DNA of 42,961 bases from a virus: positions 1-42,961 of the IMG/VR virus record IMGVR_UViG_3300042549_003898; one strand, written 5' to 3'. This document shows, one piece after another, positions 31,552 to 39,718 of the stretch. Position numbers and translations under genes: made by a program. The notes below the pieces were generated by a model. It did no database searches and had not been told where the DNA came from. It saw only the letters and a program-made list of their open reading frames with translations. Position 1 is the stretch's first letter. Each line of letters opens with the position of its first letter.

Positions 31552-32097
31552 TTATACCCCCGTGGCTGTTTGGTTGTTGATTGACACTAAAGCCACGTTA
31601 CCAATTACGCCAGCAGCGTCAGGTAATAAAGCTTGTACGCGATATTGCAGTGTGGCAGTGGTGGCTTTGCCGGTAGCATTTACGCCTTGCGTAGATACGG
31701 ACATGCCGCCAATGCGAGTTGATGCGGTGTACGTGCCATCTACGTTTAAGCCAACGTCAGCTGCCACCAATGGGCCATTAGCTACAGGAGCCAAGAACCA
31801 CAGCGCTGGGTCAGTGTGAACGTAAACATATCCAGCTGAGCCAGCAGGCAAGCCGGTGTTTGATAAGTTTTCGCCAGCAACCTGATACTCAACGGACGCG
31901 ATAACGCCAGCGATTTGCTGAGCGGTTGCGGTAACAGCATCAACAGCGGCAACGCCTTCAGTGTCAGCTGAGCCGGTCAAGCGAACTTGGTCGCCTGGTG
32001 CTAAAAATGTGGCATGTGCAGAAGCAACAAAGAAGCGGCGGACTTTACCGGCGTTTTCTGCTGTGCTATTGCCTGCCGTATTAACGGAAAAAGCCAT
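31552..32097 (-). CDS. head decoration-like protein, 181 aa
   Basis: Three bases upstream of the coat gene. Ala/Val/Thr-rich beta protein with small conserved-looking turns (PGDQVRLTGSADTEGV; GLPAGSAGYVYVHTDP). Genes directly before HK97-fold coat genes often encode capsid decoration proteins, so that is the working call. No enzymatic motif. Confidence 0.65.
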   Translation of the reverse strand: MAFSVNTAGNSTAENAGKVRRFFVASAHATFLAPGDQVRLTGSADTEGVAAVDAVTATAQQIAGVIASVEYQVAGENLSNTGLPAGSAGYVYVHTDPALWFLAPVANGPLVAADVGLNVDGTYTASTRIGGMSVSTQGVNATGKATTATLQYRVQALLPDAAGVIGNVALVSINNQTATGV

Positions 32098-32182
32098 AGT
32101 GTAACCCTCGAATTAGGTGATTAAAGTTTGATTTTGCACTGCGCCAATGAAGCGAAAGTCGCTCGGCTGTGCTGGTCGGTCT

Positions 32183-32614
32183 TTAGATGCCCATATCCAA
32201 GGTCGCGATTCGGTCTCGGTCTCTGCCGTCTTCGCCTTTTGGTATATAGTCAGGCAGTGAGCCATTGACGTTAACGGTTTGGACTTTCTCGCCAATTTGT
32301 TCGTTAACTTTTCGCTGACCTGCCTCGAAGTCTTGCTGACGCAAATCATTTGGAATTCGCATCATAATTAGTTTGCCGCCGTGTCCTTCTTTAAACACAT
32401 TAGCCCCCTGAGAGTCTTGCACATATTCATACCCTGCGTCAAGTGCTTGTTGCACTCGGCCTGGCTTGTTTACGTCGAAGAAGTAGTGAAAGTAATTTGG
32501 ATCTAGCCCGCTATACGTCCGAATCGTAGCCGCCATTGATACGCGCCCTTGGCGTTCTGGGCGCTGCTCTAAATCTTTAGATAGTGGCGCATCTGCGCTG
32601 CGTGGTCTGCTCAT
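32183..32614 (-). CDS. hypothetical protein, 143 aa
   Basis: Lies between scaffold and decoration-like genes. Basic N-terminus, then ATIRTYSGLDPNYFHYFFDVNKPGRV and an RIPNDLRQQDFEAGQRK segment. Not recognised; probably a head morphogenesis factor by position. An 85-base gap follows without a convincing gene. Confidence 0.65.
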   Translation of the reverse strand: MSRPRSADAPLSKDLEQRPERQGRVSMAATIRTYSGLDPNYFHYFFDVNKPGRVQQALDAGYEYVQDSQGANVFKEGHGGKLIMMRIPNDLRQQDFEAGQRKVNEQIGEKVQTVNVNGSLPDYIPKGEDGRDRDRIATLDMGI

Positions 32615-32618
32615 GGTA

Positions 32619-33533
32619 TTACCCTCTTGAATTCTTGACTGCTTTTAGAAAAGCTTTCTTGTCGCCTTTAAACATCATATCGCCGAATGAATTCCACTCG
32701 GACAACTCCGACTTGCTCAAGTCAGTCCACGTCAAGTCGCCGGACACTTTGCCAGATGGCTTGCTGTCGGTGATTGCTGGCTTGTCGCGATTTGGGTTGA
32801 CTGGCGCTTTTGGTGGGAACTTCTGCGCAATCTCACCTTGCAAATACTCAAGGCGCTGATTGACGGTCATGTTTGGCGTTGCGAGTAATTGCGCGTATAG
32901 ATTCTGCGCAAACACTGCTTTGCCGTACTCTGGGCTTGTCGGGTCTTTGACATTAATCCATGGGTTTTCACGCTCGAACTGCGCTTCAACTGCCAGCTCA
33001 TCCTCTGATGGCCCTTGCTGCTGTGGCTGCTGAATCTGCTGTTGCAAGTTCATCTGGCTGATTGCGTTATTGGTCAGCGCCTGCTCGGCTTTCTGTACGC
33101 CATCCCAATCACCATACTGAACAGCGTTGCGCTTGGCTTCCATTAGCTCGGCGTTTTGCTGCTGCAACTGCTGGATTTGCATTTGCGCTTGCGCTTGCAC
33201 GTACTTCTTGACGTTATCAACATCAGCTTTGAACGTCTTTTGCAGCGCTTCAAACTCACGCGCCTTGCTGATTAACGTGCCTTTTTCGTTGAAGTGCTTA
33301 GCGCTTACCCACTCGTCAGGGTCTTTGCCTTGCGCCACCCATTCAGCCTTAGACGTCCAGCCGCGTTGCGAAGCTTTCGCTTCTTCTTCGTTAACTTCTG
33401 GCTTAGCTTCTGGCTCGGGCGTTACATCTTCAGCGACCGGCTCAGGCGTATTGTCAACAACCTCAACCGGCTCAGGCTCTGCACTAAACACAGAGTTAAA
33501 CGCATCCTCGTTAAAATGCACTTCATCAGTCAT
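32619..33533 (-). CDS. capsid scaffold protein candidate
   Basis: 304 aa. Very acidic Pro/Glu N-terminus (about 15-55), a central Gln-rich coiled coil (about 95-165) and a short basic C-terminus ending FLKAVKNSRG, where coat proteins typically bind scaffold. Position directly before the head genes agrees. It overlaps the GroES-like gene by eight bases. No protease motif is seen. Confidence 0.75.
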   Translation of the reverse strand: MTDEVHFNEDAFNSVFSAEPEPVEVVDNTPEPVAEDVTPEPEAKPEVNEEEAKASQRGWTSKAEWVAQGKDPDEWVSAKHFNEKGTLISKAREFEALQKTFKADVDNVKKYVQAQAQMQIQQLQQQNAELMEAKRNAVQYGDWDGVQKAEQALTNNAISQMNLQQQIQQPQQQGPSEDELAVEAQFERENPWINVKDPTSPEYGKAVFAQNLYAQLLATPNMTVNQRLEYLQGEIAQKFPPKAPVNPNRDKPAITDSKPSGKVSGDLTWTDLSKSELSEWNSFGDMMFKGDKKAFLKAVKNSRG

Positions 33534-33849
33534 TGGACACCACCGCTATGATTTTCTGGTCTGTTACTAGGCGCAGCTTGGTATCTTTACCTGCTGACAC
33601 TGGGCGCTTACCGTCATACGTGGCAAACTCTACTTTGTCGCCCACTTTGACACCCCATTCTTCGGCTGAGTTACAGCCGCATTGAAGCCCTTTGAATGCG
33701 CGTGGTCCAATATCAACTACTGTGCCGATGCACTGCGCTTCTTCGAGCCGCTTTTCGTCTTTTTGGCTGGCCATGATGATGCCGCCTTCTGACTTTAGCG
33801 TGACTTCTTCAGTCTCGATAAGGACGTAATATCCTGTGGCTTTAATCAT
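33526..33849 (-). CDS. phage-encoded GroES-like co-chaperonin
   Basis: 107 aa. The sequence reads across the whole GroES fold: N-terminal strand YYVLIETEEV, mobile loop TLKSEGGIIMAS (17-28) that parallels GroES TKSAGGIVLTGS, GTVVDIGPR (42-50), VKVGDKVEFATYDG (67-80) and C-terminal KIIAVV (99-104). The loop keeps the Gly-Gly-Ile-hydrophobic tip that docks into GroEL. Like T4 gp31 it probably caps host GroEL to fold the coat protein; here it sits just before scaffold and coat. Three Cys (40, 57, 59) around an extra loop are not in bacterial GroES. Gene order and motif make this call strong. Confidence 0.88.
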   Translation of the reverse strand: MIKATGYYVLIETEEVTLKSEGGIIMASQKDEKRLEEAQCIGTVVDIGPRAFKGLQCGCNSAEEWGVKVGDKVEFATYDGKRPVSAGKDTKLRLVTDQKIIAVVSND

Positions 33850-34084
33850 TGGTTTTTCCCTCTACTCCATAGGATAAGAAAAGCTCGTAGTCAAAGATTG
33901 GCTTTTGAATACCATTCATTCGGGCTTGATAATACTCTGCTGCAATTTCTTTTTTGAGTCGCTGAGTGATGGGGTGATTGTTCCAAAGCTGGAACTCGTC
34001 GGGCGTGGGCGTGTAGGATTCTACTTCTTCTTTGGCTTTAGAGATTGCCCTCTCGATGCCAAGTATATCATGCGTCTCTTGCAT
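33842..34084 (-). CDS. hypothetical protein, 80 aa
   Basis: ATG at 34084 was chosen because the promoter elements lie at 34124-34152; an in-frame TTG at 34135 would overlap them. Helical and charged (GIERAISKAKEEVESYTP). First gene of the head transcript and overlaps the co-chaperonin gene by eight bases. Function unknown. Confidence 0.6.
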   Translation of the reverse strand: MQETHDILGIERAISKAKEEVESYTPTPDEFQLWNNHPITQRLKKEIAAEYYQARMNGIQKPIFDYELFLSYGVEGKTND

Positions 34085-34123
34085 GGTTGTTGCTCTCAGT
34101 TGTGGATAAAGTCTCTGCGGATA

Positions 34124-34161
34124 ATTGTGCGTCAATTTATTGGCGGTGTCAATTTATTGGC
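34124..34161 (-). promoter_or_regulatory. late promoter with two GCCAATAAATTGAC repeats
   Basis: On minus two exact 14-mers (34148-34161 and 34131-34144) are three bases apart. -35 TTGACA (34147-34152) and -10 CACAAT (34124-34129) are 17 bases apart and straddle the second copy. It drives the head transcript starting with the 80-aa gene. The same 14-mer marks the 26085-26122 promoter. Confidence 0.65.
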
Positions 34162-34176
34162 GTCAAATCTTTGTTG

Positions 34177-34205
34177 TTGCGGGGCTTGTAGGGTGGTGCT
34201 ATGTT
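34177..34205 (+). promoter_or_regulatory. extended -10 promoter for the reverse-oriented gene
   Basis: TTGCGG (34177-34182) and TATGTT (34200-34205) are 17 bases apart, with a TGC extension before the -10. It faces the plus-strand gene at 34232 and is divergent from the late promoter 34124-34161. Confidence 0.5.
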
Positions 34206-34231
34206 TGGTTTTTGGTCAATTGGAGATTCAA

Positions 34232-34549
34232 GTGAACAACAACTACGATGTTTACATGTGCCGCCCAGACAAACGCCCAACACTAACAGTTGAGCGACTT
34301 AAAGAGTTTATGAATCCAGAGCAAGGAACATGGAGCGAATGGGTGGATGTTTATTCCGCAATGCGCAAGGCGGAGGAGCGTGGCTATAAAGTGCCGTATG
34401 ACATGCTTGCCCAATATGATGCTGATTTTGATGCCCCACAAAGAGGTATCTCCGAGCTTTCGGCCGACTTGCTGACTGCTATTGAAAAGCTTGACTCTGA
34501 CAAAAAAGAAAAGCCCTCATGGTTAAAGGGCTTGATTCCTTGGCTGTAA
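34232..34549 (+). CDS. lone plus-strand gene in the late block (moron-like)
   Basis: 105 aa, GTG start with GGAG seven bases upstream and a private promoter. The hydrophilic product has a helical core (VERLKEFMNPEQGTWSEWVDVYSAMRKAEERG). It is the only opposite-strand gene in 27 kb of morphogenesis genes, converges on the portal gene one base away and carries that gene's terminator inside its 3' end. These traits suit an autonomously expressed accessory gene. No family recognised. Confidence 0.65.
   Translation: MNNNYDVYMCRPDKRPTLTVERLKEFMNPEQGTWSEWVDVYSAMRKAEERGYKVPYDMLAQYDADFDAPQRGISELSADLLTAIEKLDSDKKEKPSWLKGLIPWL
34502..34533 (-). terminator. terminator of the TerS-TerL-portal transcript, inside the convergent gene
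   Basis: AAGCCCT (34511-34517) pairs with AGGGCTT (34527-34533), and on minus TTCTTTTTT follows. It lies within the last codons of the plus-strand gene 34232-34549. Confidence 0.75.
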
Positions 34550-34550
34550 T

Positions 34551-36686
34551 CTACCGCGCACCCTCTGGCACAGCGCCAATAGTTACATCAACTTGAGGCG
34601 CTCCAATCTGTTCAGCCTCCTGGTAAGTCTTGTAAGTCTGCGCCACCTTCAGATTCTCATCAGCTTCGATGCGCTGCGCTTCTGCGTCAAGTCTCGCGGC
34701 TTCCAAGCTCAATCGACCGTCTTGGTCTTGAGCCTTGAGTGCAAGCTCTGCGGATTTCTGCTCTACCTTCTGCTGCTCGAGTTGCAGCATTGCCATCTTG
34801 ACTTCGAGCTGCTGTTTCAATAGCTCGTTGTTTTGCTGTTGCAGCTGGGCGTTCATCTGCTCCATCTGCATGCGCTCTTGCTCCATGGCGATTAACTGCG
34901 GGTCTGATTGACCTTCAGGATAGAGCTTGTCTAGCATCTCAGGGATGCCGATAGCGTCAAGCGCCTCAGATACCAACGCCTTAACTTGACCGCCTGACGC
35001 TTGGATCACTGGCATCAGCTCCATCAACACTTGAGTAGACTGCATCTTTTGCATCATGCTTGATTTGGCCGCTTCAGCAGTTGGCTCGATGTCATAACCT
35101 GCGCGGGTAAAGTCTTGCTGATAGTCAGCTTGCGGGTTATCCAGCACTTCTTGATATGTCACAGGGTCCGTGTACTTGGCGTTCAGGTCGAACATCTTGC
35201 GGAATTCGTCGGACATGCTGCGAAGAATGCGGCTAATCAGTGTGGTGGTTGGCATCATCTTTTCCTGAAGCAAGCCAAGTGTAGTTGCCGCTGGCGCGTT
35301 AGGTGCAATCGTGCCTTCCATGTTGATGATTGACGTTAGGTTGCGAGCTTCTGCCTTTGCTTGCTCGTTCAGTGTAATCAATGACGCTGACGGCTCTTTA
35401 AATGGGTAAGGCATAATGCCGGTTTGCATTGTCTGGGCGTCAACACCGGTTTGCACAAACTTACCTGGCGATACGCGGAAAGGCGACTTATTGTTGCGGA
35501 ACTCCTTCGATACAAAGCCGCCACCCATGTTCGCCAAGCTACCACTGTCAATCGTTTGGTTTGACGTCGTGTTGATAAGCTCAAGATATCCGGTTAGTAA
35601 GTGGCAATAACCCCAGTTCAGGAATGTGCCGTCAGGCGCAACGATAAAGCCGTATTTGGTAACCATGTTCACTGGCTTAATCTTGACTACCTTCAGCATG
35701 CCAAGCGCTTTTGATTGCAGCTGCTCAAGCGCTCCAGCGATAACCTCTGTCGGGTCTTGACCTTCCATTGTCACAGTGATTTCTTGACTGGCTGCTTGGA
35801 TGGCTTGATTCATAGCCTTATCCAGTGACGCAACCACACCATCAGCGAGCTTAACCATGATGGATGACCGGTCGAACCTTGCAACGATACGAGCGACCTT
35901 TTGCGATTGTGTATGAACCGTCACAATGTACGGCTCTGCAATGCCATCATCGTCAAGGTCAAGCATGCAGTGTTGCTCCAGGAATTCATCCTCGCTGGAC
36001 TGGTCTTTATCGTCAGCGTCAATATCTGCAATCTCGTTATCGTCCATTGCGTAGTCTTGGTCGAGCCAAATACCCGCAGCGATGCGCTCGTTAACTTCAG
36101 CCTCACAATAAACCTTGCATTCAGTGAAGCGAGTCAGAGCAGACATTGAGCGTTCATTCTGATTGACGGCAAAGTTGGGGTAGAAGATTGGCAGTGATAC
36201 GTTTTTGCCCTCTGTCGGGTCGAAGAATGTTTTTTTGAAGAAGCAACCAACAGCAGCTAATGCGTATAATGCTTGCTCTTGTTCAGCTCTCCACTCTGGC
36301 ATCTCGTAGTTAAACTGCCAGTTCATGAACTGCGAGACACGACTCATGCGAGCTTGTTTCTCTGGCGTTTCTACACCTTCAATGCAGCCCTTAACTAGCT
36401 TTTTGCCGCCAAGGATTTCAGTTGATGCGCGGTCGCCGAAGCTGATAACAGCCTCGTAAATCATCGGGCTCTTGTAATTGCTAGCACCCTCCCACGGATA
36501 GCTCTTGCTTTCCATGGCAGGCTTAGCGACTTTCATGCCCTTATCGACCATCTTCGACCATTCACTCATGGAGTCGCGGTCTTCGCCGTATTCCTCGACG
36601 ACCTTATTGGCAATCTCGGTTAGTTTTTCTTCTGATAAATCCGCTGCAATGTTCGGATTGTCTATATAGGAAAGCAGCTCTTTCAT
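34551..36686 (-). CDS. portal protein (P22-like type)
   Basis: 711 aa, similar in length to P22 gp1 (725). Seen: SYPWEGASNYKSPMI near residue 62-76, WRAEQEQALYALAAVGCFFKKTFFD, a Gln/Met-rich helical C-terminus (about 610-690) like the barrel of P22-type portals, and long helices between. It forms the dodecameric DNA entry channel and headful gauge. It follows TerL by 39 bases and is ended by the terminator at 34502-34533. Confidence 0.85.
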   Translation of the reverse strand: MKELLSYIDNPNIAADLSEEKLTEIANKVVEEYGEDRDSMSEWSKMVDKGMKVAKPAMESKSYPWEGASNYKSPMIYEAVISFGDRASTEILGGKKLVKGCIEGVETPEKQARMSRVSQFMNWQFNYEMPEWRAEQEQALYALAAVGCFFKKTFFDPTEGKNVSLPIFYPNFAVNQNERSMSALTRFTECKVYCEAEVNERIAAGIWLDQDYAMDDNEIADIDADDKDQSSEDEFLEQHCMLDLDDDGIAEPYIVTVHTQSQKVARIVARFDRSSIMVKLADGVVASLDKAMNQAIQAASQEITVTMEGQDPTEVIAGALEQLQSKALGMLKVVKIKPVNMVTKYGFIVAPDGTFLNWGYCHLLTGYLELINTTSNQTIDSGSLANMGGGFVSKEFRNNKSPFRVSPGKFVQTGVDAQTMQTGIMPYPFKEPSASLITLNEQAKAEARNLTSIINMEGTIAPNAPAATTLGLLQEKMMPTTTLISRILRSMSDEFRKMFDLNAKYTDPVTYQEVLDNPQADYQQDFTRAGYDIEPTAEAAKSSMMQKMQSTQVLMELMPVIQASGGQVKALVSEALDAIGIPEMLDKLYPEGQSDPQLIAMEQERMQMEQMNAQLQQQNNELLKQQLEVKMAMLQLEQQKVEQKSAELALKAQDQDGRLSLEAARLDAEAQRIEADENLKVAQTYKTYQEAEQIGAPQVDVTIGAVPEGAR

Positions 36687-36725
36687 TTGTCAAGCCCTTA
36701 GTAGTTTTGGTTAGTATAAACTCAA

Positions 36726-38420
36726 TTAGTAACCTAGGCTACCCGTCTTGTTGTGGTGGTTGCGGTCTTCATAATAATCAAAGTCATCATGCAGTTCAGG
36801 CGCCTCTAACGCCATCATCACAGCGTCGGCGATGTTTGGGCTAGATATTCCTAGCTTCTTCATGTCCTCTTTGCTCATCATCTGAATCATTCCTGATGAG
36901 TTGTGTTTCTTCGGTATGCGGCAAACCTCTGAGCGAAGTTTTTGCAGCTGCTTGATATTTGAACTAAAACTGATTAAGTCGTCAGGGTCTGACATTTCGC
37001 CAAACATGACTGCGCGGTAAGTCTTATAGCAGCGGTCGCGCAAATTCCAGTAATTCTGTGCGCGTTTGTTCTTGAATGTTTCTTTGTTGGTTTTTATCTT
37101 GGCGGTGTAGTTAACTTCTCCACGGCTTTCGTGTGGCGGCTGGTATGGCTTGTCAGGGTCTGACGCTGACCCCGAACCCCTGAATTGCTTAACATGAATT
37201 TGTTTACCCTGAAACCACTGACTGAACTGTCTTTGCAAGCCTACGCCCATACCGTCACAGTCCCACGTAAACAAGTCAACGCCGTAGCCGATTGCCATCT
37301 CTGCCGCTTCATCTGCTGAGCTGTTAATGTCTGGCTGGTCAATCTCTCCAGCTGCAAAAAACACTGAGCCATAGCGACCAGCGTAGCCTTTGGCGTCTGG
37401 GCCGGTGTCGGCAGGGTCAAAAGAAAACACCTTGCTGCCTCTCGGAGTTATTCCAAGCTTCTTGTGTGCGTCAACGCAAGCGTCAAACCATTCAGGCAGA
37501 ATGATTGAGCCGTCTACGCTGTCGTTGTACTTCCCAATCCAGATATGGTCGTACAGTGCGCGAGGCTTGTTTCTGTAGTCGTATAAGCGCTCTTGCTCAA
37601 GCCCTGAATCTGCATACCACGGGTTATCATCGTAGTTAACTCGAATGATTAGGTGTAAATCATCTTCCGCCCACCCTTTACGCTCTAGCTCCGCTTCAAA
37701 CGGTTTAAGGAATCGCTTGCTGAATGAATCTTCACTTGATGAAGGGTTGGCAATAAAAATCATCTGAACGCTATTAAGCGCTTCAATGTCTTTGTTTTCG
37801 TCTGATTCTTTCTCGACAATGAACTTTTCAGGCAAGCCAGCTTTTGCTTTGTTTCGCGCTGTCGGCGTTAATGCGGTTAATGATTCTTCAGAAATGAACT
37901 GCGCTTCTTCAACGATAAACCTCCGAAAGCCTTGCGCTGATTTGATTGATGACGGATTACGCGCCAAACCTTTAAACCTGAACCCGCCCTCGCCGTGGTT
38001 GATTTCGTTGTTTAGCACCTCAAAGCCTGACAACCCTATTCGGTCAACCTCATCCTTGATTGTGCTATGCATCGACTCGCTGATAGAGTTTTGAAACTCC
38101 CGCAAGCAATACACTTTATCTGCAAAGTCTTTTACTCCGGCAAGTGCAATGTCAACCACCTGGATTGATTTACCTGAACCCCTGCCGCCGTATATAACAA
38201 CAAAGCGCTTTTGTGTATAAAGCACTGGCTCAAGCACTTTGGCTATGTAGATTTGCGGCTTGTCGTTAACTTCTTTCCACTGCGAGCCACTGCGCTTAAC
38301 GCACTTGAGCAACCCTTCGTTAGGGCAGACAATGCCAAACACTGTTGATTTGTCCAGTTGGCGTCTACGCTCTTTTTCCTGGAGCAAAAGCAGTAGCTGC
38401 TCTTTTTGTGCTCTATTCAT
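36726..38420 (-). CDS. terL: terminase large subunit
   Basis: 564 aa. ATPase: Walker A GGRGSGKS (78-85) and Walker B FIVEEAQ (168-174) with adjacent catalytic Glu. Nuclease domain: FSFDPADTG (332-340), FTWDCDG (384-390) and a C-terminal ADAVMMALE acidic site, the three-Asp RNase H-like pattern. Family looks like Terminase_3 (PBSX/P22 gp2-like). It cuts and packages DNA, probably by headful, which fits the circular assembly. The start overlaps the TerS stop by four bases. Confidence 0.95.
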   Translation of the reverse strand: MNRAQKEQLLLLLQEKERRRQLDKSTVFGIVCPNEGLLKCVKRSGSQWKEVNDKPQIYIAKVLEPVLYTQKRFVVIYGGRGSGKSIQVVDIALAGVKDFADKVYCLREFQNSISESMHSTIKDEVDRIGLSGFEVLNNEINHGEGGFRFKGLARNPSSIKSAQGFRRFIVEEAQFISEESLTALTPTARNKAKAGLPEKFIVEKESDENKDIEALNSVQMIFIANPSSSEDSFSKRFLKPFEAELERKGWAEDDLHLIIRVNYDDNPWYADSGLEQERLYDYRNKPRALYDHIWIGKYNDSVDGSIILPEWFDACVDAHKKLGITPRGSKVFSFDPADTGPDAKGYAGRYGSVFFAAGEIDQPDINSSADEAAEMAIGYGVDLFTWDCDGMGVGLQRQFSQWFQGKQIHVKQFRGSGSASDPDKPYQPPHESRGEVNYTAKIKTNKETFKNKRAQNYWNLRDRCYKTYRAVMFGEMSDPDDLISFSSNIKQLQKLRSEVCRIPKKHNSSGMIQMMSKEDMKKLGISSPNIADAVMMALEAPELHDDFDYYEDRNHHNKTGSLGY

Positions 38421-38803
38421 CGACTAGACAGCTCTGCGATTTTCTTTTCTAGGTCTTCATCAGATAGCTTGTTGATGTCGATCGAACCTGAATGCTGTAT
38501 CTCTTGCTTTTCGCGCCATTCATCTGGAGCCATGTTTTTAAGGCCAAATATGCAAAGCGTAGCGTTGCCGCCACCTTCAACCGCATTTAGTCGGCTTATT
38601 TTCTCCCACCAAGTAGCGCATTTTGACTTGGCAATCTTTACGGCTTCCGAAAACTCTGGGTTGGCAGACATCCACTCGTTAACTGTTGAGCGCGAGCAGT
38701 CTACTGATGCAGCAAAGGAAGTGAGGCTTGCGCCCTCTGACATGTGAGCAATGACCTGCTCACAATATTCTGGCTTGTAACTTGTTGGTCTACCACCTGC
38801 CAT
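38417..38803 (-). CDS. terS: terminase small subunit
   Basis: 128 aa. Starts MAGGRPTSYKPEYCEQVIAH, then an HTH-like segment SLTSFAASVDCSRSTVNEWM (26-45), a helical middle and a charged C-terminus. This is the GRPT-KY type DNA-packaging small subunit, which recognises the pac site and feeds DNA to TerL. Directly upstream of terL. The pac site itself was not located. Confidence 0.9.
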   Translation of the reverse strand: MAGGRPTSYKPEYCEQVIAHMSEGASLTSFAASVDCSRSTVNEWMSANPEFSEAVKIAKSKCATWWEKISRLNAVEGGGNATLCIFGLKNMAPDEWREKQEIQHSGSIDINKLSDEDLEKKIAELSSR

Positions 38804-38836
38804 CTCTCGGCACTCCTATTTGATTCTCTGTGTTTG

Positions 38837-38864
38837 AGTATAACCCATCTGCTGGAAATGAAAA
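38837..38864 (-). promoter_or_regulatory. weak promoter candidate for the packaging genes
   Basis: On minus TTTTCA lies 16 bases before TATACT (-10, 38837-38842), between the upstream terminator and TerS. The -35 is poor, so an activator or read-through may be needed. It lacks the GCCAATAAATTGAC repeat. Confidence 0.35.
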
Positions 38865-38884
38865 AGCCGCTTGTTAGGCGGCTA
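38857..38884 (-). terminator. terminator between accessory and packaging genes
   Basis: AGCCGC (38865-38870) pairs with GCGGCT (38878-38883), followed on minus by TTTTTCATTT. It ends the small-gene transcript from 40785. Confidence 0.85.
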
Positions 38885-38888
38885 GTTG

Positions 38889-39209
38889 CTAATGAGTTAC
38901 AGGGTTAAAAACTACCGGAAACCATCTTGGTGATTTATACGCTTTGACCTCTTTAGCAATATCCATAAAAGTCTCAAAGCCATCAAGCTGATAAACTAAC
39001 CTTGTTGATGGCGTCATCTTTATTGCGTTTTCATTCACAAGCTCTTGCAGAGCTTTTCCCGCTTCGGCAGATAGCCTAATCCAGAAAAACATATTAGTTT
39101 CAGGCGTACCCCACGCGTTATCGCCAAAGAAGCCATCAATATTCTGCTCAAGCTCGTAAAACGACACTGATTTTCTTTTTTGGATAAATTTTAATATTTC
39201 TTGTTTCAT
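38889..39209 (-). CDS. hypothetical phage protein, 106 aa
   Basis: Helical N-terminus resembling a winged-helix (EILKFIQKRKSVSFYELEQN), then FFWIRLSAEAGKALQELV and a C-terminal SPRWFPVVFNPV. Widespread phage-type accessory protein without known function. Start in an ATGA overlap with the previous stop; followed by a terminator. Confidence 0.65.
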   Translation of the reverse strand: MKQEILKFIQKRKSVSFYELEQNIDGFFGDNAWGTPETNMFFWIRLSAEAGKALQELVNENAIKMTPSTRLVYQLDGFETFMDIAKEVKAYKSPRWFPVVFNPVTH

Positions 39210-39418
39210 TCGTATCGCACCCCTACTTCGTCGAGCGCATCTTCAACATCTGCAAGCGTAACCACATGCCCACACTCATCTCCAGCACCTTCAGGCAACT
39301 TAACCACCAGCGACTGGCGGGATGCTTGCCAGCATTCAGCAAGCAGCGCTTTTGTATGCGCCCCGCAATATTCACTATCCGGTTGGTTCTTAAACCAATT
39401 TTCAAAGTCTGTCTTCAT
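39206..39418 (-). CDS. hypothetical phage protein, 70 aa
   Basis: GGAG lies seven bases before ATG 39418. The sequence MKTDFENWFKNQPDSEYCG with ALLAECWQASRQS is a common small phage accessory type; the role is unknown. ATGA overlaps at both ends. Confidence 0.65.
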   Translation of the reverse strand: MKTDFENWFKNQPDSEYCGAHTKALLAECWQASRQSLVVKLPEGAGDECGHVVTLADVEDALDEVGVRYE

Positions 39419-39552
39419 TCTTTGCTCCAAATTGCTGCTTGTCTGAGTTCTTCTGTAAAATCCAGAACTCGAATGAAGTCAGCGAGCCTCAGATTATGCG
39501 TGTTTACGCATATAGCTCTATCGGTGTTTGCTTGTTTGATCCTGATTTTCAT
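39415..39552 (-). CDS. hypothetical protein, 45 aa
   Basis: ATG 39552 to a stop overlapping the next ATG. It starts inside the end of the 66-aa gene (35-base overlap). Basic N-terminus, then LRLADFIRVLDFTEEL helix. Coding is inferred from the coupled ends. Confidence 0.5.
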   Translation of the reverse strand: MKIRIKQANTDRAICVNTHNLRLADFIRVLDFTEELRQAAIWSKE

Positions 39553-39718
39553 TCTTTGCCGCCTTGCCGGATAGCTGATTTTTAGCTATTTCTTTAGATA
39601 TTTCGTACTGCTCTTGTATGTGCTGCGGAGTTAAATCGGTAAATTTTCGTGCCGGTATGCTGCCGAACGCTTCTTGCATAGCTTTTATATCTTCTTCAGA
39701 TTGAGCCTGTTTTTTCAT
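39518..39718 (-). CDS. hypothetical protein, 66 aa
   Basis: ATG in a TGATG overlap with the previous stop. Hydrophilic and helical, Lys/Gln/Glu-rich (EEDIKAMQEAFG, EQYEISKEIAKNQL). No family recognised. Confidence 0.55.
   Translation of the reverse strand: MKKQAQSEEDIKAMQEAFGSIPARKFTDLTPQHIQEQYEISKEIAKNQLSGKAAKNENQDQTSKHR

Noticed and set aside
32113-32182. Out-of-frame extension after the 143-aa head gene (end reads PSDFRFIGAVQNQTLIT), possible programmed frameshift
   Set aside because: The shift needed is +1 and no slippery site or stimulatory structure is evident; start codons in that frame lack ribosome-binding sites.
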